From: Kineococcus mangrovi
Lineage (GTDB): Bacteria; Actinomycetota; Actinomycetes; Actinomycetales; Kineococcaceae
Length of the DNA stretch: 64,000 bases
NCBI RefSeq assembly: GCF_041320705.1
Contig: NZ_JBGGTQ010000006.1
Coordinates: 271,503-335,502 of the forward strand
Reading direction: 5' to 3'
The position numbers were made by a program, and so were the translations under genes. Of the stretch, positions 1 through 8,926 are shown piece after piece (the first letter of the stretch is position 1; every line of letters starts with the position of its first letter). The notes under the pieces are model-generated. The model was not told the DNA's origin, did not search any database, and was given only the letters and a program-made list of their open reading frames with translations.

Positions 1-557
1 TCTCGGCCCGCCGCGTCGTGCTCGTCGGGCTCGGCGTCAACGCCGGTCTGGGCGCGGCGACGTCCTGGACGCTCCTGCGCGCGGACCTGCCCGACCTCGG
101 CCAGGCCCTGCGGTGGCTCACGGGATCGCTCAACGACGTCGACCCCGCCCGGTTGCCGGCCGTCGCGGTCGTGGTGGCGGTCGCGCTGGCCCTGCTGGCG
201 GTCTGCGCGCGCACCCTCGACGTGCTGCGCCTGGACGACGTGACGGCCGCCGCCCTCGGCGTGCGGGTGGGTCGCGCGCAGGTGGGCCTGCTGGCGCTGG
301 CCGTCGTGCTGGCCGCCGCCGCGACCGCCGTCGCCGGCCCCGTCGGGTTCGTCGCGTTCGCGGCCCCGCAACTGGCGCAGGTGCTGTTCCGGACCGCCGG
401 GCCGCCCGTCGGGGGTGCCACCCTCGTCGGTGCGCTGGCCGTCCTGCTCGCCGACCTGGTGGCGCGCACGGCCTTCCCCCAGCCGGTGCCGGTGGGCCTG
501 GTGACCGCGGCGGCGGGTGCGCCGCTGCTCCTGTGGCTGCTCGTGCGGAACCGGTGA
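1..557 (+). CDS. FecCD-family iron-siderophore ABC permease, C-terminal part
   Basis: The start lies before the window; the reading frame is open from base 3 and ends at TGA 555-557. It encodes about 184 residues, roughly the last half of a FecCD/BtuC permease, which normally has about 330. The visible stretch is a series of hydrophobic helices. Family landmarks are WLTGSL, the coupling-helix segment ALGVRVGRA that meets the ATPase, the AGPVGFVAFAAPQ motif, and the closing PVPVGLVTAAAGAP block. The AGPVGFV wording is closest to the FepG side of the family. It should act in the membrane with a partner permease, ATPase and binding protein; those would lie to the left. No ATPase gene follows, so this looks like the last gene of its operon. 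Confidence 0.85.
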   Translation, partial: SARRVVLVGLGVNAGLGAATSWTLLRADLPDLGQALRWLTGSLNDVDPARLPAVAVVVAVALALLAVCARTLDVLRLDDVTAAALGVRVGRAQVGLLALAVVLAAAATAVAGPVGFVAFAAPQLAQVLFRTAGPPVGGATLVGALAVLLADLVARTAFPQPVPVGLVTAAAGAPLLLWLLVRNR

Positions 558-592
558 GGAAGAAACCCCCGGGCGCGCGGGCTTGCACCGTC

Positions 593-1030
593 ATGGCAGA
601 CGTCACCACGACCAGCGCGCTCCTGGACCTCGTCGGCTCGACCCGCAACAGCGTCCTGGCGACGCTCAAGCGCGACGGGCGACCGCAGCTGTCCAACGTC
701 ACCCACCACTACGACCCCGACCGCCGGCTCGTGCGGGTCTCGGTCACCGCCGACCGCGCCAAGGCCAGGAACCTCGAACGGGACCCGCGGGCCAGCCTGC
801 ACGTCACGAGCGAGGACTTCTGGAGCTGGGCCGTCGTGGAGGGCGAGGTGAGCCTGTCCGCCGTCGCGCAGCGCGAGGACGACGAGGCCGTCACCGAACT
901 CGTCGACCTGTACCGGGCGCTCGCGGGCGAGCACCCGGACTGGGACGACTACCGCCGCACGATGGTGCGGGACCGGCGCCGGGTGGTGCGCCTCCCCGTC
1001 GGGCACGTCTACGGTCAGCTGCCCGGGTGA
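593..1030 (+). CDS. PPOX-class (pyridoxamine phosphate oxidase-like) F420- or flavin-binding protein
   Basis: A 145-residue protein with the split-barrel flavin fold of the TIGR03618-type actinobacterial group. Recognisable parts are the N-terminal segment NSVLATLKRDGRPQLSNV, the strand RLVRVSVTADRAKARNL and the HVTSEDFWSWAVVEGEV block that lines the cofactor site. Proteins of this group usually use coenzyme F420 to reduce small cytosolic substrates, but the substrate cannot be read from sequence. The ATG at 593 is chosen because homology starts immediately after it; the open frame extends upstream with no protein-like composition. It sits alone between a permease end and a maltokinase-cap gene. 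Confidence 0.8.
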   Translation: MADVTTTSALLDLVGSTRNSVLATLKRDGRPQLSNVTHHYDPDRRLVRVSVTADRAKARNLERDPRASLHVTSEDFWSWAVVEGEVSLSAVAQREDDEAVTELVDLYRALAGEHPDWDDYRRTMVRDRRRVVRLPVGHVYGQLPG

Positions 1031-1053
1031 GGACCCCTCGGTAGGTTCGGGTG

Positions 1054-1671
1054 ATGGCCGTCATCCACCGCGCGCAGTTGACCCCCACCAAGCTCGAGGC
1101 GGTCGTCGGCTGGTTGCCGTCGCAGCCGTGGGCGCCGGCCCTCGACGGCGAGACCGTCGTGGCGGGGCGGTTCCGGTTCGACGACCCCGACGGTGAGGTC
1201 GGCGTCGAGACGCTCCTCGTCCGCACCGGCGACGGCACCGTCCTGACCGTCCCGCTGACCTACCGGGGTGCGCCGCTGGCGGGGGCCGAGGAGTTCCTCG
1301 TCAGCGAGATGGACCACTCCGTCCTCGGGCGCCGCTGGGTGTACGACGCGGCGGGGGACCCCGTCCACGCCGACGTCCTGCGCCGGGCCATCGCCACCGG
1401 CGGGCGCGAGGCCGACCTGCAGACCGCCGTGGACGGCCGGTTCGAGCCGGGGTCGAAGGAGGGGTTCGCGCAGGGCAGCGGATCGGCACCGGACTCCCCG
1501 ACCGTGACGCAGGTGCGGGTGAGCACCGAGGGGACCGTCACGACGGTCGACACCGGGCACGGGCGGCTGCTCGTGCTGCGCGTGCCCGGCGGCGACGTCC
1601 CGGCGGGGCGGACGCTCACCGCGCGCTGGGAAGGCGCCGACCCGGCGGTCGTGGCGGTCCTGCTCGACTGA
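1054..1671 (+). CDS. Maltokinase N-terminal cap-like domain protein
   Basis: A 205-residue protein resembling the stand-alone actinobacterial proteins that carry the N-terminal cap domain of maltokinase (Mak_N_cap). The key stretches are HRAQLTPTKLEAVVGWLP at the start, FRFDDPDGEVGVETLLVR, LTVPLTYRGAPL and HSVLGRRWVYDA. It has no kinase lobe, so it cannot phosphorylate maltose by itself; a role in alpha-glucan or trehalose metabolism is only a guess. The ATG at 1054 is favoured over the GTG at 1051 because a -10-like TAGGTT at 1042-1047 ends exactly six bases before it, fitting a leaderless transcript. Confidence 0.75.
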   Translation: MAVIHRAQLTPTKLEAVVGWLPSQPWAPALDGETVVAGRFRFDDPDGEVGVETLLVRTGDGTVLTVPLTYRGAPLAGAEEFLVSEMDHSVLGRRWVYDAAGDPVHADVLRRAIATGGREADLQTAVDGRFEPGSKEGFAQGSGSAPDSPTVTQVRVSTEGTVTTVDTGHGRLLVLRVPGGDVPAGRTLTARWEGADPAVVAVLLD

Positions 1672-1677
1672 CCGCCG

Positions 1678-2028
1678 TCAGCCCGGCGTGACGGTCAGGG
1701 CCCCGTCGGCGCGGGTCCAGCGGGTGGTGCCGCCCTGGACGTGCTGCTCCACGCCGTCGGGGGTCGGGACCTCACCGGACGTGGGGTGGCCCAGGGGGCT
1801 GTGCTCCCACCCCAGCTGGGCCCACCGCGCCCGGCCGACCCCGTCCGGGGTGCCGAGCTCGTCGGTGACGGGGTAGCCGACCGGCCCCTGCTCCCAGCCC
1901 AGCTCGGCCCGGCTCCTGTCGGTGGGCTGCCGGGCGCGGTCACCGTACGAGAGCCGTTGCCCGGGGACGACGACCGCCGCCTCGCCGGTCGTCCGGAGGG
2001 GCAGCAGCCGGACCGGCCGAGCTGGCAC
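1678..2028 (-). CDS. LGFP-repeat protein, short
   Basis: The C-terminal two thirds contain LGFP repeats: segments AELGWEQGPVGYPVTDE and AQLGWEHSPLGHPTSGE, each followed by a TPDGV turn and a partial third unit ending in TRWT. LGFP modules are found in actinobacterial surface and secreted proteins, for example with mycolyltransferases or amidases, where they are thought to hold the protein to the envelope. With the GTG at 2028 the product has 116 residues and no clear signal peptide or catalytic domain. The start is uncertain. The gene would be divergent from the membrane-protein gene at 2053 and convergent with the cap-domain gene ending at 1671. Confidence 0.5.
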   Translation of the reverse strand: MPARPVRLLPLRTTGEAAVVVPGQRLSYGDRARQPTDRSRAELGWEQGPVGYPVTDELGTPDGVGRARWAQLGWEHSPLGHPTSGEVPTPDGVEQHVQGGTTRWTRADGALTVTPG

Positions 2029-2052
2029 GATGCCCCGGGGAGGTGGTCGCCG

Positions 2053-2391
2053 GTGCTGCTCGGAGCTGCTGCGTGGGCCGTCGCGGTGCTGCTCAGCCTG
2101 GCCGCCGCCCGACGGCGCAGCCGCGAGAACGCGGGCCGGTACCTGCCGTTCACCGTCTGCCGCTTCGACCGCGTCACCGGGACGGTGGTGACCACCAGGA
2201 CGTGGTGGGCGCTGTTCCTGGCCTCGGTGGCGTTCGCCGCCGCGGGCGGGTGGCTCGGCATGGGCCGCGTCGCCGGCGGGTACGGCGGCCTGCTGGCGCT
2301 GCTGGTCGTCTGGGGGCCCGACGTGCTGGGCACGGTCGTGCACAACCGGCGCCTCACGTCGTCCGTCGACGCCGACCTGGGGGAGCTGTAG
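2053..2391 (+). CDS. Small three-helix membrane protein
   Basis: About 112 residues from GTG 2053, preceded by a GGGGAGG ribosome site at 2037-2043. Hydrophobic segments lie at about residues 1-18, 55-75 and 82-102. Between the first two is a short polar domain with the phrase GRYLPFTVCRFDRVTGTVV. I do not recognise the family. The frame is open further upstream, but that part has the composition of an antisense shadow of the LGFP gene. The next gene on the same strand starts 62 bases later. Confidence 0.5.
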   Translation: MLLGAAAWAVAVLLSLAAARRRSRENAGRYLPFTVCRFDRVTGTVVTTRTWWALFLASVAFAAAGGWLGMGRVAGGYGGLLALLVVWGPDVLGTVVHNRRLTSSVDADLGEL

Positions 2392-2452
2392 GCGCGCGTG
2401 ACACCGACCCGCGCGCGGGCCTGCACCGCGCCGCGGTGGCAGGGTGGGGACC

Positions 2453-3283
2453 ATGGGACTCATCGCCGTCACCGGCGCCACCGGACAGGTCGGGGGCCGG
2501 GTGGCCCGCGGCCTGTCGGCGGCCGGCGCCCCGCAGCGCCTCGTCGTGCGGGACCCGCGCCGCGCCCCCGACCTCGACGGCGCCGACGTGCGGGTCGCGA
2601 GCTACGACGACGGGGAGGCGCTGCGGCACGCGTTCGACGGGGCGGACGTGCTGCTGTTCGTCTCCGGCGGTGAGGACGCCGACCGGCTGGAGCAGCACCG
2701 CACGGTCGTGGACGCGGCCGCCGCCGCGGGCGTCCGGCGGGTCGTCTACACGTCCTTCCTCGGCGCGTCCCCGACGAGCACCTTCACGTTCGCCCGCGAC
2801 CACGCTGCGACGGAGGACCTGCTGACCGCGGCGCGGTTCACGACGACGTTCCTGCGGGACAACTTCTACCTCGACGTCCTGCCCGCGTTCGTCGCCGACG
2901 GTGCGCTGCGCGGGCCCGCGGGCACGGGCCGGGTCTCGGCGGTGGCCCGGGCCGACGTCGCCGAGGTCGCCCTGGCCGCTGTCCTCGACGAGGCGCACGG
3001 CGGGCGCAGCTACGACCTCACCGGTCCGCGGGCCCTGTCGTTCGAGGAGGTCGCCGCGACGATCGCGCGGGTCCGGGGGATCCCCGTGGAGTTCGTCGAC
3101 GAGACCGTGGAGGAGGCCTACGCCTCCCGGGCCGCGTCGGGGGCCCCGCGCTGGATGGTCGACGGCTGGGTCAGCACGTACACGGCGATCGCCGCGGGGG
3201 AGCTGGAGACCGTCAGCGACGCGGTCCGCGCCGTCACCGGCCGGGCGCCGCGCAGCCTGGAGGACGTCCTCACCGGGGGCTGA
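2453..3283 (+). CDS. NmrA-like NAD(P)-binding oxidoreductase (SDR, QOR2-like)
   Basis: A 276-residue atypical short-chain dehydrogenase. The Rossmann signature GATGQVGGRV is at residues 8-17, preceded by IAVT. A DADRLEQHRTVVDAA helix and the VVYTSFLGA strand follow, as in the NmrA/quinone oxidoreductase 2 group. The canonical YxxxK pair is absent, usual for this branch; such proteins reduce quinones or sense NADP. The ATG at 2453 is seven bases after a CAGGGT hexamer (2440-2445). The 3' end overlaps the converging diguanylate cyclase gene by 14 bases. Confidence 0.85.
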   Translation: MGLIAVTGATGQVGGRVARGLSAAGAPQRLVVRDPRRAPDLDGADVRVASYDDGEALRHAFDGADVLLFVSGGEDADRLEQHRTVVDAAAAAGVRRVVYTSFLGASPTSTFTFARDHAATEDLLTAARFTTTFLRDNFYLDVLPAFVADGALRGPAGTGRVSAVARADVAEVALAAVLDEAHGGRSYDLTGPRALSFEEVAATIARVRGIPVEFVDETVEEAYASRAASGAPRWMVDGWVSTYTAIAAGELETVSDAVRAVTGRAPRSLEDVLTGG

Positions 3284-4892
3284 CCGGCCGGGCCACCACG
3301 CGGTTGCGTCCGGCGGCCTTGGCGGCGTACAGCAGCTGGTCGGCCTGGCGCAGGAGCTCCCCACCGCCGTCGGGGTCCGGGCGGGCACCGACGACGGCAC
3401 CGAGCGACACCGTCACGCGCAACCCGTCGGCGACCTGGGACCAGTCGGCCTCTTCCACCTTGCGCCGCAACCGGTCCAGCCGTCGGCGGACCCCGTCCAC
3501 GGGACCGCCGGCGGGGGCGGAACCCCGCAGCACGCAGACGAGCGCGAACTCCTCGCCGCCGATCCGGGCGAGCAGGTCCTGGTGGCGCACGTCCTCGCGC
3601 AGCAGCGCCCCGAGCCGGCGCAGCACCTCGTCGCCGACGCCGTGCCCGTGCGTGTCGTTGACGACCTTGAAGTGGTCGACGTCGAGCAGGCAGACGCAGA
3701 CCCGGTCGCCGTCGCCGGCGCCGGCCAGCAGCGCGGGCAGGGCCGCGTCGAAGGAGCGGCGGTTGCGCAGCCCGGTGAGCGGGTCCTCGTGCGCCTGCCG
3801 GTCCAGCGTCTCGGCGTGCGAGCGCAGCTGCTGCAGCTCCACGGTCTGCGTGAGCAACCGGGCCCGGACCTGGGCGGCCTCGGAACGCTGCCGGGTCTGC
3901 AGCGCGTGGAACCGTCGGTAGGCCTCCAGCGCACCCCGGAAGTCGCCGAGCTCCTCGTGGCAGCGGGCCAGCAGTTCCTGGGCCCGGACCAGGACGGTCG
4001 CGTCGTTCAGCGCGTCCGCCGTCCGCACCACCTCGGTGAACGACGCGGTGGCGGCCTCGAAGTCCCTGCGCCGCAGGGCGTCCATCGCGTACGCCTCCAC
4101 GACGCCGAGTTCCAGGCTCCGGTAGCCGTGCGTGCGGGCCAGGTCCCGGGCCGCCTCCAGGTCGCGCCGGGCCGGGCCCGGGTCGTCGAGGTAGCTGGTC
4201 AGGCCGCCGCGGTTGAGCAGCGTCAGGGCCCGCCGGTAGGGGTTGCCCGCCTCCTCGGCCAGGGCCAGCGACTGCCCCGACAGCTCCACGCCCCGCCGCA
4301 GGTCCCCCGCATCGACCGGTCGGCCGGAGTACGCGCGGTTCAGGACGAGGTCGGCCGTGTTCGTCAGCAGGCAGAACCGGGTCTCGCTCGTGACGTCCCG
4401 GCTGGTGAGTCCCGCGCTCGCCCGGTCGAACAGCTCGGCGGCCTCGTCGAAGTCGCCCATCGCCGAGCGGATCGTCCCGGCGCGGTTGAACGTGGCCGCG
4501 CGCAGGTCGGCGTCGTCGAGGGCCACCGCGCGGGCCGTGCTGCGCTCGATCGCCTCCAGCGCCTCGTCGAACAGCGCGAGCTGCAGGTAGGAGAAGGCGA
4601 GCAGGTTCAGGGCCTCGACCTGCCCGGGCACGTCCCCGAGCCGGTCGGCGACGGTGAACGCCTCCGCCCCGGCGCGGGCGGCGTCCTCCAGGTCCCCGAG
4701 GCGGGCCGCTTGGTTGCAGACGAGGCGCAGCGCCTCGGCCAGCGGGGGGTCGTCCCCGGCGGCCGCGGCCCGCGCGACGACGTGCTCGGCGAGCCGCCGG
4801 CCCTCGCGGTAGTCCCCGCGGGTGCGCGCCTGCTCGGAGCGGCGCAGCAGGACGGCGTCGTCCGCGTCCACGTCCACCGGCGTCCTCGTCAC
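3270..4892 (-). CDS. Diguanylate cyclase with N-terminal TPR-like sensor region
   Basis: A 540-residue cytosolic protein. Residues 1 to about 350 are helical TPR-type repeats, for example the ALNLLAFSYLQLALFDEA and ARCHEELGDFRGALEAYRR units. The GGDEF domain starts near residue 375 (DPLTGLRNRR). The catalytic motif is GGEEF at about residue 445, preceded by RHQD five residues before, the position of the inhibitory RxxD site. It should make cyclic di-GMP from two GTP and be subject to product inhibition. The GTG at 4892 is tentative; a GTG at 4880 is also possible. One of four GGDEF genes in the first 25 kb. Confidence 0.88.
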   Translation of the reverse strand: MTRTPVDVDADDAVLLRRSEQARTRGDYREGRRLAEHVVARAAAAGDDPPLAEALRLVCNQAARLGDLEDAARAGAEAFTVADRLGDVPGQVEALNLLAFSYLQLALFDEALEAIERSTARAVALDDADLRAATFNRAGTIRSAMGDFDEAAELFDRASAGLTSRDVTSETRFCLLTNTADLVLNRAYSGRPVDAGDLRRGVELSGQSLALAEEAGNPYRRALTLLNRGGLTSYLDDPGPARRDLEAARDLARTHGYRSLELGVVEAYAMDALRRRDFEAATASFTEVVRTADALNDATVLVRAQELLARCHEELGDFRGALEAYRRFHALQTRQRSEAAQVRARLLTQTVELQQLRSHAETLDRQAHEDPLTGLRNRRSFDAALPALLAGAGDGDRVCVCLLDVDHFKVVNDTHGHGVGDEVLRRLGALLREDVRHQDLLARIGGEEFALVCVLRGSAPAGGPVDGVRRRLDRLRRKVEEADWSQVADGLRVTVSLGAVVGARPDPDGGGELLRQADQLLYAAKAAGRNRVVARPVSPR

Positions 4893-4964
4893 CCCCTGGT
4901 CATCGGTCCCCGGTCCCCGGTCTTGACACGGGCCACCCGGACGGGCGCTGCGTAGGGTGCCCCG

Positions 4965-6626
4965 GTGCCAGGACCCCGTGACACCCTCGCCGGAACCCTC
5001 GAACGCCTCGACGGTACGCCCTACGCCCGCTACCGGTCCCTGACCGGTCGTGCCTGGCCCCTGCGGCAGGGGGCGACGGCGACCCTGCGGCACGGGCAGG
5101 CCGACCCCTTCGCCCCGCCCTCGCGGTGGGAGGTGCACTGCCCGCGGACCCCGTTCGCCGCCCTCGACCTCACCTCCCCGGTCCGCCGCCGCGCCCTCGC
5201 CGGGTTCCTCGCCCGCACCGCCCGGGCGGTCGCCGGACCGTTCCGCGTCGACGCGGGCGGGCAGGAGGTGCTGCAGCGCAGCAGTTGCGAGGTGTCCGCC
5301 GACGGGTCGACCGTCCTGCGCCTCGCCTACCCGCTGCCGGGGCCGCGACGGCGCATCGACGGCCGGCGGGCCGCCGCCGACCTCGCCGGGACGCTGCCGG
5401 ACCTCCTCGACCACGTCCTCGGCGCCGACCTCGACGCGGCCCGCGCGTTCTGCGACGCCGTGCAGGACGCCGACCACCTGCGCTCGTCGCTGCCGGGGCT
5501 CGGGCTGGTCGCCTTCGTCGCCGACGGCGCGGTCCTGCCGCGGGCCAGCGGGGTCGACGACCGGCCCCTGCCCGGCGCGGTCCCGTTCACGTCCCCGCCC
5601 TCGCTGCGCGTCGAGGTCGACCTGCCCCACCGCGGCCGCACGACCGGCGCGGGCGTCCCCACGGGGGTGACCGTGCTCGTGGGCGGGGGTTTCCACGGCA
5701 AGTCGACGCTGCTGCGGGCGCTGGAGGCCGGGGTCCACGACCACGTGCCCGGCGACGGCCGGGAGCTCGTGGTCACCGACCCCGGTGCCGCCGCCGTCCG
5801 CGCCGAGGACGGCCGGGCGGTGACCCGGGTCGACGTGGGCGCGTTCGTCAGCGGGCTGCCCGGCGGCGCCGACCCGCGGGACTTCTCCACGGCCGACGCG
5901 TCGGGGTCGACGTCCCAGGCCGCCGCCACCGTCGAGGCGCTGGAGGCCGGCTCGCGCGTGCTGCTGCTCGACGAGGACACCACCGCGACGAACCTCATGG
6001 TCCGCGACGCCCGCATGCAGGAACTCGTCGCCAAGGCGTCCGAACCGCTGAACCCGTTCGTCGACCTCGTCCAGTCCCTCTCCGAGGACCACGGCGTGTC
6101 CACCGTCGTCGTCGTCGGGTCCAGCGGCGACTACCTCGACGTCGCCGACCGCGTGCTGCTCCTGGACTCCTACCGCTGCCACGACGTCACCGGACGGGCC
6201 CGCGAGGTCGCCCGCCGCCCCACCGGCCGGGTCGTCGAGGCCGGCACGTTCCCCCGGGTGCGCGAACGGGTCCCGGACCCCGCCGGCGTCGACACGACCG
6301 CGCGGGGCCGGCGGCGGGTGTCCGCCGTCGGCACCGACACCCTGCGGCTGGGCGAGCACGACGTCGACGTGCGCGCCGTGCGGCAGTTCACCGACGCCGG
6401 CCAGGTGACCGGTGCCGGCCTCGCGCTCGACCACGCCGTCGCGGCCGGCCACCTCGACGGCCGCCGGACGCTGCCGGAGGTCCTGGACCGCCTCGAGGCC
6501 GACCTGACCGGGCCCACCGCGGACTGGACCGGCGGGGCCGCCGCCGACGTCGCCGTGCCCCGCCGGCACGAGGTGGCCGCCGCGCTGAACCGGCTGCGGT
6601 CGGTGCGGGTGCGCGAACTGCGCTGA
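4965..6626 (+). CDS. ABC-class P-loop ATPase (PF09818-like)
   Basis: A 553-residue cytosolic protein of the predicted ATPases of the ABC class family. Walker A GGGFHGKST is near residue 240, the signature-like DASGSTSQA near 312, and Walker B VLLLDEDT near 333, followed by NLMVRDARMQ. The N-terminal 230 residues form the family domain (LDGTPYARYRSL), and the tail has the FTDAGQ and ALDHAVAAGHLDGRRTL blocks. There is no membrane segment, so this is not a transporter ATPase; the cellular role is unknown. A TAGGGT hexamer at 4953-4958 ends six bases before GTG 4965. Confidence 0.85.
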   Translation: MPGPRDTLAGTLERLDGTPYARYRSLTGRAWPLRQGATATLRHGQADPFAPPSRWEVHCPRTPFAALDLTSPVRRRALAGFLARTARAVAGPFRVDAGGQEVLQRSSCEVSADGSTVLRLAYPLPGPRRRIDGRRAAADLAGTLPDLLDHVLGADLDAARAFCDAVQDADHLRSSLPGLGLVAFVADGAVLPRASGVDDRPLPGAVPFTSPPSLRVEVDLPHRGRTTGAGVPTGVTVLVGGGFHGKSTLLRALEAGVHDHVPGDGRELVVTDPGAAAVRAEDGRAVTRVDVGAFVSGLPGGADPRDFSTADASGSTSQAAATVEALEAGSRVLLLDEDTTATNLMVRDARMQELVAKASEPLNPFVDLVQSLSEDHGVSTVVVVGSSGDYLDVADRVLLLDSYRCHDVTGRAREVARRPTGRVVEAGTFPRVRERVPDPAGVDTTARGRRRVSAVGTDTLRLGEHDVDVRAVRQFTDAGQVTGAGLALDHAVAAGHLDGRRTLPEVLDRLEADLTGPTADWTGGAAADVAVPRRHEVAAALNRLRSVRVRELR

Positions 6627-6688
6627 CCGCCCGCGCCGACGTTCGACCCGAACGGCGCAGCCAGCCGCCCCCCGGCGTGACCGATGTC

Positions 6689-8911
6689 ATGCGGGTGACC
6701 CCCCGTCCGAGCCTGGCCAGAGCGCGCGCCGCCCTGCTCGCCCTCGCGGCCGGTCTCACCGTCGGAGCCGTCCTCCTGGGCGCGCCCCCCGCGCGCACCC
6801 ACCTGGTCCTGTTCGCCGCGCAACTGGCCGGCGTGCTGGTCCTGGTGCTCGCCGGCCGGCGCGAGGCCGCCGTCTGGCGCTGGTGGGCGGGCGCTCTCGC
6901 GGTGATCGCCCTGGGACCGGCGGCCCTGGCCACCGTCGACCTCGCGGCGGGCGCGCTGCCCGGCTTCTCGGTCGTGGTCGCGACCCCGCTGGTCTACGCG
7001 GCCCTCGTGCGGTGGAACCGGTTCCGCACGTACGTCTCCGACCCCGGGGACTGGCTCAACGGGCTCAGCGCCGTCGTCGCGCTCGCCGCGGCGGTGCTCG
7101 TGGCGCAACGGTGGTTCGGCTTCCTGCCCGCCGCCTGGCCCTCCTGGCAGGAGCAGCTGTGGGCGCTCGTCGTCTCCTCGCTCGTCATCCTGCTCGGGAC
7201 GGCGGCCACGGTCGCCGGCGTCGGCGGCCTGTCGCGCGACGTGCGGATGTGGCTCGTCCTGCTCGTCCTGGCCGGGCTCATCACGCTCAACCTGAGTCTT
7301 CGCGGGGGTCCCTCGGACGGTCCGCACACCCAGCTCGGCTGGACCGTGGCCACCCTGGGCATCGCCCTGGCCTCCGTCCTGCCCCGTCGCGCCGTCCCGG
7401 TCCCGGCGACCAGCCAGGCCCCCGCGGTGGGCGCGCTCCTCGTCCTCCTCCTGGCGGCGGCCGCGCTCGGCCTCGACGGCCACCGCGACGGCTGGACCGC
7501 CTCCTGCTACGCCGCGGCCGCCGTCGTCGGCATCAGCCTGCGGATGGTCCACCTCGTCCGCGAGCTCAAGCACCTCGCGGACTCCCGCCAGCAGGCGCTC
7601 ACCGACGAGCTGACGGGCACGGGCAACCGCCGGGCCCTCCTGCGCGAGCTGGACCTGCTCGTGGCCGACGGCCGTGCCGGAGCCCTGCTGCTCCTGGACG
7701 TCGACCGGTTCAAGGAGGTCAACGACCGCGACGGCCACCACGCCGGGGACGACCTGCTGCGCCGCGTCGTGGCGGCCGCCCGGCACGCCCTGCCCCCCGA
7801 CGCGGTGCTGACGCGCATCGGCGGTGACGAGTTCGCCGTCCTGCTGCCCGGCCGCGACGAGTGCCAGGCCGCGCGCATCGGGCAGGCCGTGCACGCGGCC
7901 GTCGTCGAACGGGCCGAGATCGGGGTGTCCGTGGGTGTGCGCTCCGGCCCGGCCGGTGCGCTGGACGCCGACCGCCTGCTGCGCCAGGCCGACACCGCCA
8001 TGTACTCGGCCAAGACCGCCGGGGGCGGGGTCAGCGTCTACGACTCCGAGGTCGACGCCCGGCTGCGCGAACGCGCCGGTCTCGCCGACGAGGTGCGCCG
8101 CCTCGTGCGGTCCGGCCACGAGCGCATGGGGCGCGAGGTCGTCCTGCACTACCAGCCCCAGGTCGACCTCACGAGCGGTCGCGTCGTCGGCGTGGAGGCC
8201 CTCGTCCGCTGGCAGCACCCGACCCGGGGGTTGCTGCCGCCGCTGGTGTTCCTGCCGCTGGTCGAGGAACTCGGCCTCATGCAGCTGCTCACCGGGCACG
8301 TGCTGCGCCGCGCCGCCGCCGAGGCCGCGACCTGGAGCCACGACGGGGTGCCCCTGCGCATCTCCGTCAACGTCTCCGCCAGCTGCCTGGGGCACCCGGA
8401 CCTGCTGCCGCTGGTCGACGAGGTCCTGACCGGCAGCGGTCTCGCGCCCGGGCGGCTGGTCCTGGAGGTCACCGAGACCACGCTCATGGCCGACCCCGAC
8501 CTGGCGCTCGCCGTCACGCACGCCCTCACCCACCGCGGCGTCCAGCTCAGCATCGACGACTACGGGACGGGCTACTCCTCCCTGGCGTACCTGACCGACC
8601 TGCCCGCCACCGAGCTCAAGCTGGACCGGGCGTTCACCGTCCGGGTGCTCGGCGAACCGCGGACGGCGGAGATCGTCGAGGCCACCGTCGCCCTCGCGCA
8701 CCGGCTGGGTCTGCGCGTCGTCGCCGAGGGGGTGGAGGACGAGGAGACCCGGGCGGTGCTGCACGGGCTCGACGTCGACGAGTCCCAGGGGTACCTGCAC
8801 GCCCGCCCGTTGCCGCCGGCGGACCTGGTGCGCTGGCTGACGACCGTGCCGTGCCCGGGCCGCCCGGGCCGCCCGGCCCTGGTCGTGGGGTCGGAGTCCC
8901 GGGACCGCTGA
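6689..8911 (+). CDS. Membrane-bound GGDEF-EAL protein (cyclic di-GMP cyclase/phosphodiesterase)
   Basis: A 740-residue bifunctional regulator. Residues 1 to about 290 contain eight or nine membrane helices and no recognised sensor fold. GGDEF starts near 310 (DELTGTGNRR) with an intact RIGGDEF at about 377 but no RxxD inhibitory site. The EAL domain begins near 480 with EALVRWQHP at about 502 and keeps EVTETTLM, IDDYGTGYSS, KLDRAF and VVAEGVED, so phosphodiesterase activity is plausible. Starts GTG 6677, ATG 6689 and GTG 6695 cannot be separated with certainty. The long open frame upstream is a shadow of the ATPase gene. Confidence 0.88.
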   Translation: MRVTPRPSLARARAALLALAAGLTVGAVLLGAPPARTHLVLFAAQLAGVLVLVLAGRREAAVWRWWAGALAVIALGPAALATVDLAAGALPGFSVVVATPLVYAALVRWNRFRTYVSDPGDWLNGLSAVVALAAAVLVAQRWFGFLPAAWPSWQEQLWALVVSSLVILLGTAATVAGVGGLSRDVRMWLVLLVLAGLITLNLSLRGGPSDGPHTQLGWTVATLGIALASVLPRRAVPVPATSQAPAVGALLVLLLAAAALGLDGHRDGWTASCYAAAAVVGISLRMVHLVRELKHLADSRQQALTDELTGTGNRRALLRELDLLVADGRAGALLLLDVDRFKEVNDRDGHHAGDDLLRRVVAAARHALPPDAVLTRIGGDEFAVLLPGRDECQAARIGQAVHAAVVERAEIGVSVGVRSGPAGALDADRLLRQADTAMYSAKTAGGGVSVYDSEVDARLRERAGLADEVRRLVRSGHERMGREVVLHYQPQVDLTSGRVVGVEALVRWQHPTRGLLPPLVFLPLVEELGLMQLLTGHVLRRAAAEAATWSHDGVPLRISVNVSASCLGHPDLLPLVDEVLTGSGLAPGRLVLEVTETTLMADPDLALAVTHALTHRGVQLSIDDYGTGYSSLAYLTDLPATELKLDRAFTVRVLGEPRTAEIVEATVALAHRLGLRVVAEGVEDEETRAVLHGLDVDESQGYLHARPLPPADLVRWLTTVPCPGRPGRPALVVGSESRDR

Positions 8912-8926
8912 CGGCTCGGGGTGCCC

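Noticed and set aside
3270..6569. A 1099-codon minus-strand frame running through the ABC-class ATPase gene
   Set aside because: Only the part below 4892 has a real domain. The rest is low-complexity Gly/Arg/Val-rich sequence produced by codon bias opposite a true gene.
5126..6688. N-terminal extension of the GGDEF-EAL frame
   Set aside because: Arg/Pro-rich shadow of the ATPase gene; the protein-like sequence starts at about 6689.
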